Shown piece after piece: positions 20,776 through 20,927 of a stretch of DNA of 20,927 bases. The first letter of the stretch is position 1, and every line of letters starts with the position of its first letter. The notes below the pieces were generated by a model. The model made no database searches, was not told the DNA's origin, and was given only the letters and a program-made list of their open reading frames with translations. The DNA is from Candidatus Vogelbacteria bacterium CG10_big_fil_rev_8_21_14_0_10_51_16 (GTDB lineage: Bacteria > Patescibacteriota > Minisyncoccia > Phycocordibacterales > JACRKE01): NCBI GenBank assembly GCA_002774795.1, contig PCYI01000019.1, positions 29,670 to 50,596 on the forward strand, in the 5' to 3' direction. The position numbers and the translations under genes were made by a program.

Positions 20776-20845
20776 TCTGCCAATATCTGCAATGGCTATA
20801 TTATTATCTGCTTTTCTGCTGCCACCTGCTATCTGCCATCTGCTC
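20776..20845 (+). repeat. CTGCC-type microrepeat array before tRNA-Glu
   Basis: Repeated CTGCCAATATCTGC, TTATTATCTGCTTTTCTG and CTGCCACCTGCTATCTGCC words belong to the same dispersed family as 11596-11640. The array ends ten bases before the tRNA gene. Confidence 0.65.
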
Positions 20846-20855
20846 TGTATTTATC

Positions 20856-20927
20856 GGCCCTATCGTCTAGCGGCTAGGACATCAGGTTCTCATCCTGGAA
20901 ACCGGGGTTCGATTCCCCGTAGGGTCA
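20856..20927 (+). tRNA. tRNA-Glu (anticodon CTC)
   Basis: The acceptor stem GGCCCTA pairs with TAGGGTC (one G-U), followed by discriminator A as the last base of the window. The D arm is GTCTAGCGGCTAGGAC. The anticodon arm TCAGG-TTCTCAT-CCTGG gives anticodon CTC, which reads GAG (Glu). The T arm is CGGGG-TTCGATT-CCCCG. Whether CCA is encoded lies beyond the window. Confidence 0.95.

Overview
The window looks like a chromosomal piece of a Patescibacteria (CPR) genome, most likely Parcubacteria-like. This is inferred from gene content and architecture, not from a marker search. Supporting traits are a prolyl-tRNA synthetase without the INS editing domain, a MurF-like ligase without the usual N-terminal domain, a very short MreD, a minimal delta' subunit, a solitary PaaX/Cas2-like protein without CRISPR genes, and housekeeping genes that mostly lack Shine-Dalgarno sequences. 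Several starts lie about 5-10 bases after a good -10 box, as in leaderless transcripts.

Layout, nearly all on the + strand. (1) 1-3850: a first mreB, a delta'-like clamp-loader subunit, frr and the site-2 protease rseP, separated by short repeat-rich hairpins. (2) 3850-5673: an insertion between rseP and proS, holding an orphan gene with a strong Shine-Dalgarno and a PaaX/Cas2-like gene framed by two perfect palindromes that share a TATC loop. (3) 5701-13240: proS, then the cell-elongation operon mreB-mreC-mreD-mrdA(PBP2), then greA and lysS with a strong terminator. (4) 13321-13850: a minus-strand orphan gene, again with a strong Shine-Dalgarno and a leader hairpin. (5) 13850-18161: a compact dcw (division and cell wall) cluster, mraZ-rsmH-ftsL-ftsI, bracketed by two MITE-like palindromes that share a TTGCGAGGTA...CCGAAGCAA core. 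Upstream of mraZ lie four 10-bp direct repeats that look like the MraZ operator, and an opposite-facing 11-bp triplet array. (6) 18272-20927: a MurF-like ligase, a membrane protein with a pilin-like C-terminal part, a hairpin, and tRNA-Glu(CTC) at the right edge.

Functionally the window is dominated by envelope growth: two MreB filaments, MreC/MreD/PBP2 for elongation, MraZ/RsmH/FtsL/FtsI for division, and MurF for the precursor. Translation (Frr, ProRS, LysRS, tRNA-Glu) and transcription (GreA) genes are mixed in. The parts least explained by known biology are the palindrome-framed PaaX/Cas2-like module, the two orphan genes with strong ribosome binding sites, and the several families of dispersed intergenic repeats. 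One of those repeats is translated as the N-terminus of RsmH.
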